Shown here: piece after piece, positions 62,538 through 64,000 of the stretch
Layout of the letters: the number at the start of each line of letters is the position of its first letter
Numbering within the stretch: position 1 is the stretch's first letter
Assembly (NCBI RefSeq): GCF_040581405.1
Contig: NZ_CP137159.1
Span: 1-64,000, forward strand
Direction of reading: 5' to 3'
Origin: Komagataeibacter sucrofermentans DSM 15973
GTDB taxonomy: Bacteria; Pseudomonadota; Alphaproteobacteria; Acetobacterales; Acetobacteraceae
Length of the DNA: 64,000 nt
Notes under the pieces: generated by a model
Told to the model about the DNA's origin: nothing
Database searches by the model: none
The model's input: the letters and a program-made list of their open reading frames with translations, nothing else
Program-made: the position numbers and the translations under genes

Positions 62538-64000
62538 TCATGCAGCATCATGCTGGCTGCCGGGCTGTGAGCACCCGGTATCGGGGGGCGCCTGCAGCCA
62601 TGCTTCAAGATCCCGCGCATCCAGGGGCCTGGAAAAGAAATATCCCTGTATCACGTCGCAGTTGATCTGCCGGAGCAGGTCAAGCTGTGCCTGCGTTTCC
62701 ACGCCCTCCGCCACCACGGTCATGCCCAGGCTCCGCCCGATACGGATGATGGCGGTGACCACAGAGTGAACCTTGCCCGTCGGTTCAAAGCCATCCATGA
62801 AGCTCCGGTCAATCTTGAGCTCGTTAAGTGGCAGGTTTGCAAGGTTCGACAGGCTGGAAAAACCGGTTCCGAAGTCATCCATGGAGAGCCCGATGCCCAT
62901 GGCCCGGATCGCCTGAGCGGCGATGAGGGTCTGATCGTAATTTTCTATCATCGCACTTTCCGTCAGTTCGATGGTCAGACGATATGGGGGAATGCCACTT
63001 TCGTGCAGAATCTCGCCAATCAGGCGTGGCAGGTCGGGATTTCTGAAATGCAACGCGGATATGTTGACCGATACGACCGGAACGTCCACCCCTGCCTGCA
63101 TCCATAGGGCCATCTGTCGACAGGCCGTCTGCAGTGACCACAGCCCGATTGCCTCGATCTGTCCGGTTTCTTCCGCCAGGGGGATAAAACGGCCCGGTGA
63201 TATCATGCCCAGGGCAGGATCGGTCCATCGTGCCAGGGCTTCCACCCCTTCCAGCCGGCCGGTCGCGGCATGGACCTGCGGCTGGTATACCAGATAGAGC
63301 TGGTCCGTCCTGATTGCCTCCTTCAGCGCGTTGCCCAGCAGGATCTGGTCCGCCGCCTGCCGGTTCATTTCCTCGCTGAAGAAACGGTAGCAGTTACAGT
63401 CGGCATTCTTCGCCTGCGACAGGGCCGTTTCTGCCTGCTGCATGAGTATTTCCGTCTCCCGCCGGCCGCCGTCATTATCCGCAATGCCGATACTGGCCGT
63501 AATGGTAACAGGAACCTCGTCAATCACGACCGGCTCCGCTACGGCTTTCATGATGGCATCGGCCAGTGCCGTGGCCCGTTCCACCCCACCGGTCGTGATC
63601 AGGGTGAATTCGTCTCCCCCGCTGCGGGCCAGCAGGTCATCACTGGAAATGAGGCCGGATAGCCGCCGGGCCAACGCAGCTAGCAACATGTTGCCTGCCG
63701 GGCGTCCCAGTCCGTTATTGATGGCCCGGAACCGATCCAGGTTGATGATCAGGGCCAGCAGGTTTTCATGCCGCGCGCGTGCCGCCCGCCGCCTGATACC
63801 GTGCCGCAACCCGGTCCGATTGGGCAGGCCCGTCAGGGTGTCATACTGCGTAAGCCGCGCGATATCCTCACGCGAGCGCTGCTGTTCGATGGCAAGCGCG
63901 CATAGATGCAGGCAGGCATCAGCAATCCGCCGGTGCCATCTGCCCGGTGCGCGCTTGGCACGGAAATAGAAAGCCAAGCTGCCGCCTACCCGGCCGTCAC
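62538..64000 (-). CDS. GAF-GGDEF-EAL cyclic-di-GMP enzyme (5' end beyond window)
   Basis: Cytoplasmic protein that may make or break the second messenger cyclic di-GMP, which in this group controls cellulose production and surface attachment. The frame remains open to the window edge, with a GAF-like end (DGRVGGSLAFYFRAKRAPG). The GGDEF domain keeps the active motif in ARSGGDEFTL. The EAL domain keeps EGVEALARWTD, with later EAL-family signs such as SMDDFGTGFSSLSNLANLPL and VVAEGVETQAQLDLL. Both catalytic motifs look intact, so it may be bifunctional. The N-terminal sensor is cut off. It stands alone on its strand here. Confidence 0.9.
   Translation of the reverse strand, partial: DGRVGGSLAFYFRAKRAPGRWHRRIADACLHLCALAIEQQRSREDIARLTQYDTLTGLPNRTGLRHGIRRRAARARHENLLALIINLDRFRAINNGLGRPAGNMLLAALARRLSGLISSDDLLARSGGDEFTLITTGGVERATALADAIMKAVAEPVVIDEVPVTITASIGIADNDGGRRETEILMQQAETALSQAKNADCNCYRFFSEEMNRQAADQILLGNALKEAIRTDQLYLVYQPQVHAATGRLEGVEALARWTDPALGMISPGRFIPLAEETGQIEAIGLWSLQTACRQMALWMQAGVDVPVVSVNISALHFRNPDLPRLIGEILHESGIPPYRLTIELTESAMIENYDQTLIAAQAIRAMGIGLSMDDFGTGFSSLSNLANLPLNELKIDRSFMDGFEPTGKVHSVVTAIIRIGRSLGMTVVAEGVETQAQLDLLRQINCDVIQGYFFSRPLDARDLEAWLQAPPDTGCSQPGSQHDAA

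Noticed and set aside
1-64000. tRNA, rRNA, riboswitches or self-splicing introns
   Set aside because: I saw no cloverleaf-like tRNA, rRNA core sequence or known riboswitch motif when reading the gaps. A covariance-model search was not possible.

Overview
This window looks like part of a large plasmid, or a plasmid-derived region, of an acetic acid bacterium (Acetobacteraceae, most like Komagataeibacter/Gluconacetobacter). Three things support this. The DNA is moderately GC-rich. The sugar-acid enzymes closely resemble Gluconobacter-type 2-ketogluconate reductase, idonate 5-dehydrogenase and gluconate 5-dehydrogenase. Many worn insertion sequences (IS5, IS3, IS481, IS701 families) sit beside a RepA/ParA/ParB replicon with iterons.

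Layout. (1) 1-12.6 kb is sugar and organic-acid metabolism: a leftward set (Gfo/Idh/MocA oxidoreductase, MFS symporter, 2-ketogluconate-reductase-like enzyme, OprB porin); a truncated acyl-CoA synthetase-like gene divergent from an XRE/ScfR-type regulator; idonate and gluconate 5-dehydrogenases facing each other across a strong hairpin; class I fructose-bisphosphate aldolase; and an esterase. (2) 12.6-19.8 kb is the replicon: iterons in both orientations, repA, parB and parA, a 12-bp-arm operator-like palindrome before parA and two copies of a 16-20 bp palindrome that may be parS. IS relics lie on both sides. (3) 19.8-40 kb is an accessory metabolic region of small regulator/oxidoreductase pairs (AraC, TetR and LysR regulators with SDRs, an aldo-keto reductase, GST, Old Yellow Enzyme, aldehyde dehydrogenase and a 2OG dioxygenase), plus an exported alpha-glucosidase. 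(4) 40-57.4 kb is the most striking part. A 3451-residue extracellular-type protein (DUF4347 head, many Ig/cadherin-like repeats, no RTX repeats, no ordinary signal peptide) is divergent from four genes: a TolC-like outer-membrane lipoprotein, a short periplasmic adaptor, a GAF-like/TM/HlyD protein and an M50 zinc-protease/HlyD fusion with a PqqD-like N-terminus. No ABC ATPase is present. (5) 57.4-59.1 kb holds decayed transposons. (6) 59.3-60.5 kb is an AT-rich LuxR island with a near-canonical lux box and two very small genes but no luxI. (7) 60.9-64 kb holds a prolyl-hydroxylase-like 2OG oxygenase, a NERD-like protein and a GGDEF-EAL protein running off the window.

The best candidate for an undescribed system is the giant protein with its export cluster, read here as a type-I-like export route with an M50/HlyD membrane protein in place of the usual ABC exporter. 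The second is the LuxR/lux box/microprotein unit. Family assignments come from motif recognition by eye; no database search was run.
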